This document shows, piece after piece, positions 9,154 through 17,317 of a DNA stretch of 64,000 bases; within the stretch, counting starts at the first letter, position 1, and each line of letters opens with the position of its first letter. The stretch comes from JAIUNP01 sp020161975 (lineage in GTDB: Bacteria > Pseudomonadota > Alphaproteobacteria > Rhizobiales > Beijerinckiaceae). The stretch is taken from NCBI GenBank assembly GCA_036745275.1, contig DAIOGK010000001.1, forward strand, positions 186,001 through 250,000, in the 5' to 3' direction. A model generated the notes under the pieces. It ran no database searches. It was not told the DNA's origin and saw nothing but the letters and a program-made list of their open reading frames with translations. A program made the position numbers and the translations under genes.

Positions 9154-9492
9154 ATGAAAACAGTGATGGCGATCATCAAGCCATTCAAGCTGGAGGAGGT
9201 GCGCGATGCACTGACCGGGCTTGGCGTCCATGGCATGACCGTGACGGAGGTCAAGGGTTACGGCCGGCAGAAGGGCCATACGGAAATCTATCGTGGCGCG
9301 GAATATGCCGTGTCGTTCCTGCCCAAGCTCAAGCTGGAAGTCGCGGTGGCCGAAAGCCAGGTGGCCAGTGTCATCGAGGCGATTTCGACCGCAGCGCGCA
9401 CCGGCCAGATCGGTGACGGCAAGATTTTCGTCGCCCCGCTTGAACAGGCTGTCCGCATTCGCACCGGCGAGAGCGGCAGCGATGCCCTCTGA
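9154..9492 (+). CDS. glnK: PII nitrogen-regulatory protein GlnK
   Basis: GlnK is a trimeric PII signal protein that binds ATP and 2-oxoglutarate and blocks AmtB when nitrogen is plentiful. The 112 residues are full length. The uridylylation tyrosine is Tyr51 in the T-loop (GHTEIYRGAEY), and the PII C-terminal signature (ARTGQIGDGKIFV, QAVRIRTGE) is present. The start at 9154 is fixed by AAGGAG at 9138-9143, ten bases upstream. It is co-transcribed with amtB 28 bases downstream from the sigma-54 promoter at 9074. Whether it serves the first amt product as well cannot be told. Confidence 0.97.
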   Translation: MKTVMAIIKPFKLEEVRDALTGLGVHGMTVTEVKGYGRQKGHTEIYRGAEYAVSFLPKLKLEVAVAESQVASVIEAISTAARTGQIGDGKIFVAPLEQAVRIRTGESGSDAL

Positions 9493-9520
9493 TTCCCGAT
9501 CCCTACCCGGAGTTTCGACC

Positions 9521-10987
9521 ATGTTGACCACAATGCCCCGGCGGATCGTCGCCACCACCCTGATGTTGACCGGTTCTGCCCTGCCGGCTCTGGCCGATGT
9601 CGCCCCCGTGCCCAACAAGGGCGATACCGCCTGGATGATCGTCGCGACGGCGCTTGTCCTGATGATGTCGATCCCCGGCCTCGCCCTCTTCTATGGCGGG
9701 CTGGTGCGCGCGAAGAACATGTTGAGCGTGCTGACGCAGGTGATGGCCATCGTCTGCCTTGCGGGTCTGCTCTGGGTCTTCTTCGGCTATTCGCTGGCCT
9801 TCACCAACGGTGGGGCTTTGAATGACTACATCGGCGGCTTCTCCAAGGCTTTCCTGAAGGGTGTTGACCCGAACTCGGTCGCAGCGACCTTCTCCAACAA
9901 AGTCGTCATTCAGGAATACATCTACATCGTGTTCCAGATGACCTTCGCGATGATCACACCGGCGCTGATCGTCGGCGCTTTCGCCGAGCGCATCAAGTTC
10001 GGTGCGGTGCTGCTGTTCACCATCCTCTGGTCTTGCCTCGTCTATTATCCGATCGCCCACATGGTCTGGTACTGGGGTGGCCCCGACGCCATCGGCGATG
10101 CCGCGAAGGCCGTTGCGACGGCAGCGGATGCGGCAGCCAAGACGGCGGCCCAGACCAAGCTCGACGAAGTGCTTGCGGACGCAGGCCTGATCTTCAAGTG
10201 GGGCGCGCTCGACTTTGCCGGCGGCACCGTGGTGCATATCAATGCCGGTATCGCAGGTCTTGTCGGCTGCCTGATGCTGGGCAAGCGCATTGGCTATGGC
10301 CGCGAACTGATGGCGCCGCATTCTCTGGTGATGACGATGATCGGCGCGGCACTGCTCTGGGTCGGCTGGTTCGGCTTCAACGCCGGCTCGGCGCTCGAGG
10401 CCAACGGCACGGCGGTTCTTGCCTTCGTCAACACGATGGTCGCAACCTGCGCCGGTGGCCTGTCCTGGCTGATCGTTGAATGGCTGGCCAAAGGCAAGCC
10501 CTCGATGCTTGGCCTTGTCTCGGGTGTCGTGGCGGGCCTTGTCGCGGTAACCCCCGCGGCGGGCGTTGCGGGGCCGATCGGTTCGATCGTACTGGGCCTG
10601 ATCGCGGGCGCGCTGTGCTTCGTGTTCGTCTCTTATGTGAAGAACGCCTTCGGCTATGACGACACGCTCGATGTTTTCGGCATCCACTGCGTCGGCGGAA
10701 TCCTTGGCGCAATCCTTACCGGCATCCTCGCCGATCCGTCGCTCGGTGGCGCCGGCATCGTCGATTATGCCGCCAAGCCTGGCGAGGCCGCGGCGGGTGA
10801 TTTCGTGATGGCCACGCAGGTTCTGGCCCAGCTGAAGGCGGTTGCGCTCACGCTGGTCTGGTCCGGTGTGGGCTCTGCGATCCTCTTCAAGGTCGTTGAT
10901 CTCGTCGTTGGCCTCAGGGTTTCGACCGAGAACGAACGGATGGGTCTCGATATCGCCGAGCATGGCGAGCGCGCCTACAGCCTTTAA
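9521..10987 (+). CDS. amtB: Ammonium transporter AmtB, second copy
   Basis: This 488-residue Amt channel is directly downstream of glnK, the classic arrangement for the GlnK-regulated transporter. A signal segment (to about ALPALA), the pore histidines in GGTVVHINAG and DVFGIHCVGG, and the WVGWFGFNAGSAL helix are intact. Compared with the first copy it carries an extra segment of about 35 residues, rich in Ala and Lys/Asp, after HMVWYWGGPD and before the FAGGTVVH helix; this loop should face the periplasm. The start at 9521 is supported by GGAG about 8 bases upstream. It ends before a 12-bp stem terminator. Confidence 0.95.
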   Translation: MLTTMPRRIVATTLMLTGSALPALADVAPVPNKGDTAWMIVATALVLMMSIPGLALFYGGLVRAKNMLSVLTQVMAIVCLAGLLWVFFGYSLAFTNGGALNDYIGGFSKAFLKGVDPNSVAATFSNKVVIQEYIYIVFQMTFAMITPALIVGAFAERIKFGAVLLFTILWSCLVYYPIAHMVWYWGGPDAIGDAAKAVATAADAAAKTAAQTKLDEVLADAGLIFKWGALDFAGGTVVHINAGIAGLVGCLMLGKRIGYGRELMAPHSLVMTMIGAALLWVGWFGFNAGSALEANGTAVLAFVNTMVATCAGGLSWLIVEWLAKGKPSMLGLVSGVVAGLVAVTPAAGVAGPIGSIVLGLIAGALCFVFVSYVKNAFGYDDTLDVFGIHCVGGILGAILTGILADPSLGGAGIVDYAAKPGEAAAGDFVMATQVLAQLKAVALTLVWSGVGSAILFKVVDLVVGLRVSTENERMGLDIAEHGERAYSL

Positions 10988-11011
10988 TTCATTCACTGGA
11001 TTCAAAGACTT

Positions 11012-11046
11012 GAGGGCGTCCCCATCAGGGGGCGCCCTCTTCCTTT
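11012..11046 (+). terminator. Terminator after glnK-amtB
   Basis: A 12-bp stem (GAGGGCGTCCCC / GGGGGCGCCCTC, one G-T wobble) with an ATCA loop at 11012-11039, followed by TTCCTTT. It lies 25 bases after the amtB stop. Confidence 0.8.
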
Positions 11047-11055
11047 GCGGCTGGG

Positions 11056-11071
11056 TTAAGCCGGATTTAAC
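11056..11071 (+). promoter_or_regulatory. CtrA-type box upstream of ftsK
   Basis: TTAA-GCCGGAT-TTAAC is an exact match to the full CtrA consensus TTAA-N7-TTAAC. It lies 56 bases before the ftsK ATG in an otherwise GC-rich spacer, where such a match is rare by chance. CtrA is the alphaproteobacterial cell-cycle regulator, so it would place ftsK under division-cycle control. Binding is inferred, not shown. Confidence 0.65.
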
Positions 11072-11126
11072 TCCTCCTGAACCATGATCCGCCCCAAACG
11101 ACGGTCTTCTGGTTACGGTTGGAATC

Positions 11127-13679
11127 ATGCGCACCACGCGGTTGGGCTTCTCTCCGGCGGATTATATCCCCGAAGCGATCAGGGATGGGATGGCGCGCCG
11201 CATCGCGGAAGCTGCCGGACTTGCCCTGCTGGGGGCTGCTGCGGCCGGCGCGCTGGCGCTCGCTACCTGGTCGGTGCGCGATCCCAGCTTCAGCCATGTC
11301 GTCGAAGCGCCGGTGCGCAATCTGCTCGGCTTTCCGGGTGCGGCGGCGGCGGATCTGCTCATGCAGATTTTCGGCATTGCCTCGGTGGCGCTGCTGCTGG
11401 TGGTGGCGATCATCGGCTGGCGTCTGATGGCGCGCCGCAGCCTGCAACGGCCCGGCCTTCGTCTCCTGATCGCATTGCTCGCGGTGGTTCTGGCTGCCGG
11501 ACTGGCCTCCACCCTGCCACGCACCGATCGCTGGCCGCTGCCCGGAGGGCTCGGAGGGTTCGTGGGCGATGCGGTGCTCTACGTGCCGCGTGTCCTGCTG
11601 GGCGGCTTTGATTCGGTCGCGCGGGTTGTCGGCGCGCTGTTCTGTGCCATGGGCACAGTCCTCTCAATCGCTTATGTCGGCCGCAGGACCGCCGAGGAGG
11701 AGGCCGAGGAACTCCAGCGCATTGCTGAGGAAGACGCCGAATCAAGCGCTGATGACGAACCTTCCGTGCTGATGGTGTGGCTGGGGGCGGTGATCCACGG
11801 TATGCTGAGCCTTAAGACGATGGTTCAGCGCCGCATGGCCGCCCGCCGGGGAAGTGAAATGCGCAGTGCGCCGCGGCCGGCCCCGGCCCGCCCGCCGCGT
11901 ACTGCCGTGCGGAGAGAGCCGAGTTTCGAGGCGCCGGCCCCGACGCAGGAGGCCGCCCGCCGTCCGGCTCCTGTGGTGCATGAGTCGCCTGAAGTCGAGG
12001 ACGAGGACATTGAAGACCTGCCGCCTTTCGAGATCGAGCCGCCGCAGCGGGCGGTGCCGCCGGCCGGCAACCTTGCCAAGGTGATGCCACCGGCCGGAGC
12101 GTTGAAGCCCGGCAAGCGCGCCGAGCGCGAGGCGCAGCCCTCGATGTTCGGCACGGATGGCTATGATCATCCGCCCCTGACACTACTGGCCGAGCCGAAG
12201 AAGGTGGCCGGCGTGACCATTTCCAAGGACGCGCTGGAGCAGAATGCGCGCCTTCTCGAAGGTGTGCTCGACGATTTCGGTGTCCGCGGCGAGATCATCA
12301 ATGTTCGCCCCGGTCCGGTGGTGACGCTCTACGAGCTTGAGCCGGCGCCGGGCACCAAATCCTCGCGCGTTATCAGCCTTGCCGAGGACATCGCCCGCTC
12401 GATGAGCGCGGTGGCCGCCCGCGTCGCTGTGGTGCAGGGCCGCAATGCCATCGGCGTCGAATTGCCGAATGCAAAGCGCGAGACGGTTTACTTGCGTGAA
12501 CTGCTCGCCTGCGAGGATTTCGAGAAATCAAAGCTGCGCCTGCCGCTCTGCCTCGGCAAGACCATTGGCGGCGAGCCGGTGATCGTCGAGCTTGCCCGGA
12601 TGCCGCATCTCCTGATCGCGGGTACGACCGGTTCGGGCAAATCGGTCGCCATCAACACCATGATCCTATCGCTGCTCTATCGGCTGACCCCGGAACAGTG
12701 CCGCCTGATCATGATCGACCCCAAGATGCTCGAATTGTCGATCTACGACGGCATCCCGCATCTGCTGACCCCGGTCGTGACCGATCCGAAAAAGGCAGTC
12801 GTCGCGCTGAAATGGGCCGTGCGCGAGATGGAAGACCGCTACCGCAAGATGTCCAAGGTCGGTGTGCGCAACATCGACGGCTTCAATGCGCGCGTTCAGG
12901 AGGCCAAGGAAAAGGGCGAGGTCATCCAGCGGACGGTGCAGACCGGATTCGACCGCGAAACCGGCGAACCGATCTTTGAAAACGAGGTGATGGACCTCGA
13001 ACAACTGCCCTATATCGTCGTCATCGTCGACGAGATGGCCGATCTGATGATGGTCGCGGGCAAGGAGATCGAGGGCACGGTGCAGCGTCTTGCCCAGATG
13101 GCGCGCGCCGCCGGCATCCATGTGGTGCTCGCCACCCAGCGCCCCTCGGTGGACGTCATCACCGGCACGATCAAGGCCAACTTCCCGACGCGCATTTCGT
13201 TTCAGGTCACCTCAAAGATCGACAGCCGCACCATTCTGGGCGAGCAGGGCGCTGAACAGCTTCTTGGCCAGGGTGACATGCTCTATATGGCCGGTGGAGG
13301 GCGGATCAGCCGTGTCCACGGCCCCTTCGTCTCGGACGAGGAGGTTGAAAAGGTCGTCACCCATCTCAAGGCCCAGGGCCAGCCGCAGTATCTCGACGCG
13401 ATCACCGCCGAAGAGGACGGGCCAGGCGAGGGCGATGATGGCGCCGTGTTTGACAAGGGAAATTTCGGCGAGGAATCGTCCGATCTCTACAGCCAGGCTG
13501 TTCAGGTTGTGCTGCGCGACAAGAAATGTTCCACGTCCTACATCCAGCGCCGGTTGCAGATCGGCTACAACAAGGCGGCGAGCCTTGTTGAACGCATGGA
13601 GCGCGAGGGCGTTGTCGGGGCGCCGAACCATGCGGGTAAACGCGAAATCCTGATGGAACGCGAGGGCGAGGCGGGCTGA
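11127..13679 (+). CDS. ftsK: DNA translocase FtsK
   Basis: FtsK is the membrane-anchored motor that moves DNA through the closing septum and activates XerCD at dif. The 850 residues show four predicted membrane helices in the first 190, a Pro/Glu/Arg-rich linker (about 230-345), then the motor: Walker A GTTGSGKS at about 499-506, Walker B YIVVIVDEMADLMM, and the RecA-like LATQRPSVDVITGTIK. The C-terminal winged-helix gamma domain (DLYSQAVQVVLRDKKCSTSYIQRRLQIGYNKA, split by normal spacing) is complete. A CtrA box precedes it. No clear ribosome site is visible before the ATG. Confidence 0.97.
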   Translation: MRTTRLGFSPADYIPEAIRDGMARRIAEAAGLALLGAAAAGALALATWSVRDPSFSHVVEAPVRNLLGFPGAAAADLLMQIFGIASVALLLVVAIIGWRLMARRSLQRPGLRLLIALLAVVLAAGLASTLPRTDRWPLPGGLGGFVGDAVLYVPRVLLGGFDSVARVVGALFCAMGTVLSIAYVGRRTAEEEAEELQRIAEEDAESSADDEPSVLMVWLGAVIHGMLSLKTMVQRRMAARRGSEMRSAPRPAPARPPRTAVRREPSFEAPAPTQEAARRPAPVVHESPEVEDEDIEDLPPFEIEPPQRAVPPAGNLAKVMPPAGALKPGKRAEREAQPSMFGTDGYDHPPLTLLAEPKKVAGVTISKDALEQNARLLEGVLDDFGVRGEIINVRPGPVVTLYELEPAPGTKSSRVISLAEDIARSMSAVAARVAVVQGRNAIGVELPNAKRETVYLRELLACEDFEKSKLRLPLCLGKTIGGEPVIVELARMPHLLIAGTTGSGKSVAINTMILSLLYRLTPEQCRLIMIDPKMLELSIYDGIPHLLTPVVTDPKKAVVALKWAVREMEDRYRKMSKVGVRNIDGFNARVQEAKEKGEVIQRTVQTGFDRETGEPIFENEVMDLEQLPYIVVIVDEMADLMMVAGKEIEGTVQRLAQMARAAGIHVVLATQRPSVDVITGTIKANFPTRISFQVTSKIDSRTILGEQGAEQLLGQGDMLYMAGGGRISRVHGPFVSDEEVEKVVTHLKAQGQPQYLDAITAEEDGPGEGDDGAVFDKGNFGEESSDLYSQAVQVVLRDKKCSTSYIQRRLQIGYNKAASLVERMEREGVVGAPNHAGKREILMEREGEAG

Positions 13680-13778
13680 GACAATTTGCTGGCCGAAAAG
13701 CCGCGAATCCGCCACAACCGGCGGATAGTTTCGCGTTCCGTTACGCTCCTCCAGCGTCAGGAAACAGGCCCCGTGCGC

Positions 13779-14459
13779 ATGATCAAGACCTTCGCCCTCA
13801 CCGCAACCCTTCTCGGAGCCGCGTCCGGCCCGTTGCTCGCGCAGGGCGCGCCGATGCAGCTCAATCCGCCGCCGGGCGGTGCATCGCGTCCCGCTGCGAC
13901 ACCGGCGGTCGGTCAGCCGGCCCAGCAAAAGCCGACGATCGAGCGGGTCAATGCCTATTTCAACGGCATTGGCGGGATGACGGCTGATTTCACGCAGACG
14001 AGTCCGGACGGGCGGCGCTGGGATGGCAAACTGCATATTCTCCGGCCCGGAAAGATGCGATTCGAGTACAAGCCGCCGAGCCCGCTCGAAATCATTTCGG
14101 ACGGACGCACCGTCGCCGTGCGCGACAAGAAGGCGAGCACGCAGGACGAGTATCTCGTCAACCAGACGCCGCTGAAATTCCTGCTGCGCGACGTCATTGA
14201 TGTCGCGCGCGATTCCAAGGTCGTCTCGCTCACCCAGCAGGGCAATGACGCCGTTCTGGTGCTGGAAGACCGCCAGACGGTGGGCGGAACCTCGCGCATC
14301 CGTCTCACCTTCAACAATGCGGATATGACGCTGAAACAGTGGATCGTCACCGATCCGCAGGGCTATGACACGCGGGTGGCGCTCTCCAACATCGATGTCA
14401 GCCGCAAGCCGAGCGCCAGTCTTTTCGTCATTCCCACGAAGGTGATGACACCGAACTGA
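13779..14459 (+). CDS. lolA: Outer-membrane lipoprotein carrier protein LolA
   Basis: LolA is the periplasmic chaperone that carries lipoproteins from LolCDE to the outer membrane. The 226-residue product has an N-terminal signal peptide (to about PLLAQ), a short Pro/Ala-rich stretch, then the LolA fold with MTADFTQTSPDGRRWDGKLHILRPGKMRFEY and the later hydrophobic-pocket strands; the C-terminus ends in the usual SLFVIPTKV. The ATG at 13779 is used because it begins the signal peptide; a GTG two codons upstream is possible. It lies directly downstream of ftsK, as in many Proteobacteria, and upstream of xthA. Confidence 0.92.
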   Translation: MIKTFALTATLLGAASGPLLAQGAPMQLNPPPGGASRPAATPAVGQPAQQKPTIERVNAYFNGIGGMTADFTQTSPDGRRWDGKLHILRPGKMRFEYKPPSPLEIISDGRTVAVRDKKASTQDEYLVNQTPLKFLLRDVIDVARDSKVVSLTQQGNDAVLVLEDRQTVGGTSRIRLTFNNADMTLKQWIVTDPQGYDTRVALSNIDVSRKPSASLFVIPTKVMTPN

Positions 14460-14530
14460 CTGGCCTTTTGTGCCGGGGCGTGGTCAGTGGTGGCTCCGCC
14501 ATTCACTCAAGGCCAAGGCTGATCCCTCCC

Positions 14531-15340
14531 GTGTCCCTGACCATCGCCACCTGGAACATCAACTCGGTCCGGCTCAGGATCGATCTCGTGCTGCGCTATC
14601 TCACCGAGAACGGGCCCGATGTGCTCTGCCTTCAGGAAACCAAATGTCCCGATGCCGAGTTTCCGCTCGGACCGCTGGCGAAGGCCGGTTATGGCCATGC
14701 ACTCCATCGTGGCATGAAGGGTTATAACGGCGTTGCCATCCTGTCCCGCCGTCCGCTGAAAGAGGCGGGGCGCCTGACCTTCTGCGGCCGCGAGGATGCG
14801 CGTCACATTGCTGCCGAGCTGTTGGATGACCACGGCCGAACCATTACGGTCCACAATCTCTACATTCCGGCCGGCGGCGATATTCCCGACCGCGATGCCA
14901 ACCCGAAATTCGGGCACAAGCTCGATTTTCTCGACGAGTTGAAGGCCTGGTCGGAGGTCGGGCGGCAAGCCAATGCCCGTGCCGTGCTGGTGGGCGACCT
15001 CAACATCGCGCCCTTCGTGTCCGATGTCTGGAGCCACAAGGCAATGCTCAACGTGGTCAGCCACACGCCGGTGGAGACCGAGGCGCTCAACGCGATCCGC
15101 GGTGCCGGACAATGGACGGATGCGATCCGCCATCTCGTGCCCGAACCCGAGCCGGTCTACACTTGGTGGAGCTATCGCTCATCCGACTGGTCAGCGGCGA
15201 ACAAGGGCCGGCGGCTCGATCATATCTGGGTCGGTTCCGAGCTCGCGGGCCGCATCGCCGGGCATGGGCTTTTGCGCGACGCGCGCGGCTGGGAACGGCC
15301 CTCGGATCATGTGCCGCTGGCGCTCACGCTTTCGGATTGA
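14531..15340 (+). CDS. xthA: Exodeoxyribonuclease III
   Basis: This is an AP endonuclease/3'-exonuclease of base-excision repair. The start is GTG at 14531, giving MSLTIATWNINSVRLR, the standard N-terminus; 269 residues in all. The active-site residues are in CLQETKC (metal-binding Glu), the NLYIPAGGD region, VGDLNIAP (Asp/Asn) and the closing SDHVPL (Asp-His). It is in series with lolA, 71 bases downstream, and convergent with the cyclic-nucleotide-binding gene. Confidence 0.96.
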   Translation: MSLTIATWNINSVRLRIDLVLRYLTENGPDVLCLQETKCPDAEFPLGPLAKAGYGHALHRGMKGYNGVAILSRRPLKEAGRLTFCGREDARHIAAELLDDHGRTITVHNLYIPAGGDIPDRDANPKFGHKLDFLDELKAWSEVGRQANARAVLVGDLNIAPFVSDVWSHKAMLNVVSHTPVETEALNAIRGAGQWTDAIRHLVPEPEPVYTWWSYRSSDWSAANKGRRLDHIWVGSELAGRIAGHGLLRDARGWERPSDHVPLALTLSD

Positions 15341-15347
15341 GAATGCC

Positions 15348-15761
15348 CTACAACAGGGCTTTCAGGTCCCGGTATGTACCGGAAACCTCGTCTGCAACAT
15401 AGGCGTTGAGGGCATGGGCGCTGGCCGGATGCGCCTCCAGAACGCGGAGCATCAGCGCTCGCGGCAGAGCCAGAAGGACCGTCGGTTCCAGCGCCAGAAC
15501 GGTCACGGGATGGGTGGTTTCGGTGAGAAGCGCGGCCTTGCCAATCAAGGAACCAGCGCCAAAATCCTCGCCGCCCGCCCGGATGCGACCGGTGAGGATG
15601 AGAAAACCCCCTTCCGAGGTTTCGCCTGCCTTGAACAATTCCTCGCCTGCCTTGAGCATGCGCTCGCTGGCTGAAAAGGCGATGACATGCAAGGCAGCCG
15701 GTTCCAGAACGCCGAGCAGGGGCTGGGCTGTGAGGCGGGCTATCTTTTCGTCAAGACGCAT
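15348..15761 (-). CDS. Stand-alone cyclic-nucleotide-binding domain protein
   Basis: This 137-residue protein is a single CRP-type ligand-binding domain (EELFKAGETSEGGFLILTGRIRA, then FGAGSLIGKAALL) with no helix-turn-helix and no kinase attached. Whether it binds cAMP is unclear: the usual phosphate-binding arginine of the FGE-RA motif is replaced (GKAALL), so it may sense something else or nothing. It lies 15 bases downstream of an OmpR-type response regulator in the same direction, suggesting an operon and a role in that signalling branch. Function is inferred from fold only. Confidence 0.78.
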   Translation of the reverse strand: MRLDEKIARLTAQPLLGVLEPAALHVIAFSASERMLKAGEELFKAGETSEGGFLILTGRIRAGGEDFGAGSLIGKAALLTETTHPVTVLALEPTVLLALPRALMLRVLEAHPASAHALNAYVADEVSGTYRDLKALL

Positions 15762-15776
15762 GGGTTGGATCTGATC

Positions 15777-16463
15777 TCACGGAACAAGCTTGTAGCCGCC
15801 GGCTTCCGTGATGAGCAGCCGGACCTGACCGGGGTCCGGCTCCACCTTCTGGCGCAGGCGGTAAATGTGGGTTTCGAGCGTATGGGTCGTGACGTTGGAA
15901 TTGTAGCCCCAAACCTCCTGCAACAGGGTTTCGCGCGGCACCACCTTCTGGTTGGCGCGGTAGAGATAGCGCAGGATCGCGGTTTCCTTCTCGGTCAGGC
16001 GCAGCTTTGTGCCGCGCGCGGTCGAGAGCAGCTTGGCGCTGGGGCGGAACACATAGGGGCCGATGGTGAAGACGGCATCCTCGCTCGCCTCATGCTGGCG
16101 CAGATGGGCGCGGATGCGGGCGAGCAGCACGGCGAACTTGAAGGGCTTGGTGACGTAGTCATTGGCCCCTGCTTCGAGACCCAGCACGGTATCGGCTTCC
16201 GAATCGTGGCCGGTGAGCATGATGACAGGGCCCCGAAAGGCGTTGGCGCGCAGCACTTTGACGGCCTCACGACCATCCATGTCCGGCAGGCCGACATCCA
16301 TCAGTACCAGATCGATCTGTTCGCCGCGCACCGTGGTGATAGCGGAAGCGGCGTCTGCGGCTTCAAGGATCGAAAACTCCTCGTGCAGGCGCAATTGTTC
16401 GGCAAGGGCGTCCCGCAGCGCGGCATCGTCCTCGACGACCAGGATTTTCCGTATGTTGCTCAT
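15777..16463 (-). CDS. OmpR/PhoB-type response regulator
   Basis: This two-domain DNA-binding regulator has 228 residues. The receiver domain carries the acidic pocket EDD at 11-13, the phospho-acceptor Asp56 (LVLMDVGLPDMDG), the conserved Thr (MLTGHD) and Lys (VTKPF). The C-terminal winged helix has the recognition region NSNVTTHTLETHIYRLRQKVE. No histidine kinase gene lies beside it, so it is an orphan regulator in this window. It is followed by the stand-alone cyclic-nucleotide-binding gene and divergent from the L,D-transpeptidase gene. Confidence 0.92.
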   Translation of the reverse strand: MSNIRKILVVEDDAALRDALAEQLRLHEEFSILEAADAASAITTVRGEQIDLVLMDVGLPDMDGREAVKVLRANAFRGPVIMLTGHDSEADTVLGLEAGANDYVTKPFKFAVLLARIRAHLRQHEASEDAVFTIGPYVFRPSAKLLSTARGTKLRLTEKETAILRYLYRANQKVVPRETLLQEVWGYNSNVTTHTLETHIYRLRQKVEPDPGQVRLLITEAGGYKLVP

Positions 16464-16565
16464 AGAGCGCCCCGTACAGGATGGACACCCCCAGTGGTAA
16501 GGCTAAACCATGTTCCGCCGCAAGAGCGGCCGAAGGGTGCCGCCGATATTTCAGCGAGTTTGTGA

Positions 16566-17096
16566 ATGAAACGCCAGTATGTTGAGAGGGTTGAGGTTTT
16601 CCGGCTGGAACCCCGGGGGCCGCGCGCGGTGCTGAAAGCTGGCACGCTCTTGATGTCCTGCCGCATCGGGCGAAACGGGGGCACCCATGACAAGCGTGAA
16701 GGGGATGGCGCCTCGCCATGCGCCGTGATGGCGATCCTTGGCGGCTTCTGGCGGGCCGACCGGCGTTTGCCGCCCCGTACGGGGTTGAGGCTGCGCCCCA
16801 TACGTGGTGATGACGGCTGGTGCGATGCCCCAGGGGCCGGTGCCTACAACCGGCCTGTCCGCCTGCCGTTTTCAGCCAGTCACGAAGTCATGACCCGTCA
16901 GGACAGGCAGTATGACGTGGTACTTGACCTCGACTGGAACCGGCGCTGCCGCCGGCAGGGGCGCGGCAGTGCGATTTTTCTGCATTTGATGAGCGAGACG
17001 ATGGGCGGAACCGCTGGTTGCGTTGCCATGCCGCCGGGTCGCGTCGATGCGCTGATGGCGGTGATCGGTCCGCACACGCGGGTTCAAATCCGCTGA
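16566..17096 (+). CDS. L,D-transpeptidase (YkuD) family protein
   Basis: This 176-residue protein is a compact YkuD-type catalytic domain that would make 3-3 cross-links or attach proteins in peptidoglycan. The catalytic site is in the segment with AIFLHLM, then GGTAGCVAMP, where the His and the Cys are the conserved pair. Upstream, THDKREGDGASP and RPIRGDDGWCDAPGAGAYNR match the short rhizobial-type family. No signal peptide is evident from this start, so export is uncertain or the start is wrong. Its stop lies 3 bases from the end of the convergent Trm112 gene. Confidence 0.83.
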   Translation: MKRQYVERVEVFRLEPRGPRAVLKAGTLLMSCRIGRNGGTHDKREGDGASPCAVMAILGGFWRADRRLPPRTGLRLRPIRGDDGWCDAPGAGAYNRPVRLPFSASHEVMTRQDRQYDVVLDLDWNRRCRRQGRGSAIFLHLMSETMGGTAGCVAMPPGRVDALMAVIGPHTRVQIR

Positions 17097-17099
17097 AAC

Positions 17100-17309
17100 T
17101 CAGTCTTCGATCCGCCTTGCCTCGTCCGCCAGCATGATCGGGATGCCGTCGCGGATCGGATAGGCGAGGCGCGCCACCCGGCTCACCAGTTCCTGCTTCA
17201 CCGCATCGTAATCGAGCGCGGTCTTGGTGAGGGGGCAGACGAGCAGGGCGAGGAATTTCGGGTCGATCGTGCGGGGCACAGTGCCGTAGGGCGTGTCTGG
17301 ACTGGTCAT
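17100..17309 (-). CDS. Trm112-family small zinc-ribbon-like protein
   Basis: This 69-residue protein has the Trm112 pattern: FLALLVCPLTKTALDYD, then SRVARLAYPIRDGIPIMLADEARRIED. In eukaryotes and archaea Trm112 activates methyltransferases; the bacterial role is not settled. Only one of the expected cysteine pair positions (VCPL) is a cysteine, so zinc binding is doubtful, which is common in the bacterial group. It is the last gene of the thioredoxin/LON-like/Trm112 operon, a grouping conserved in Hyphomicrobiales. Confidence 0.88.
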   Translation of the reverse strand: MTSPDTPYGTVPRTIDPKFLALLVCPLTKTALDYDAVKQELVSRVARLAYPIRDGIPIMLADEARRIED

Positions 17310-17317
17310 GGCGAAGC

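Noticed and set aside
9503..11137. 544-codon minus-strand frame opposite amtB
   Set aside because: Antisense shadow of a clear AmtB gene; rich in His, Arg and Asp with no domain.
17081..17096. GGTTCAAATCC resembling a tRNA T-arm
   Set aside because: It is the coding end of the L,D-transpeptidase gene and no cloverleaf can be built around it.
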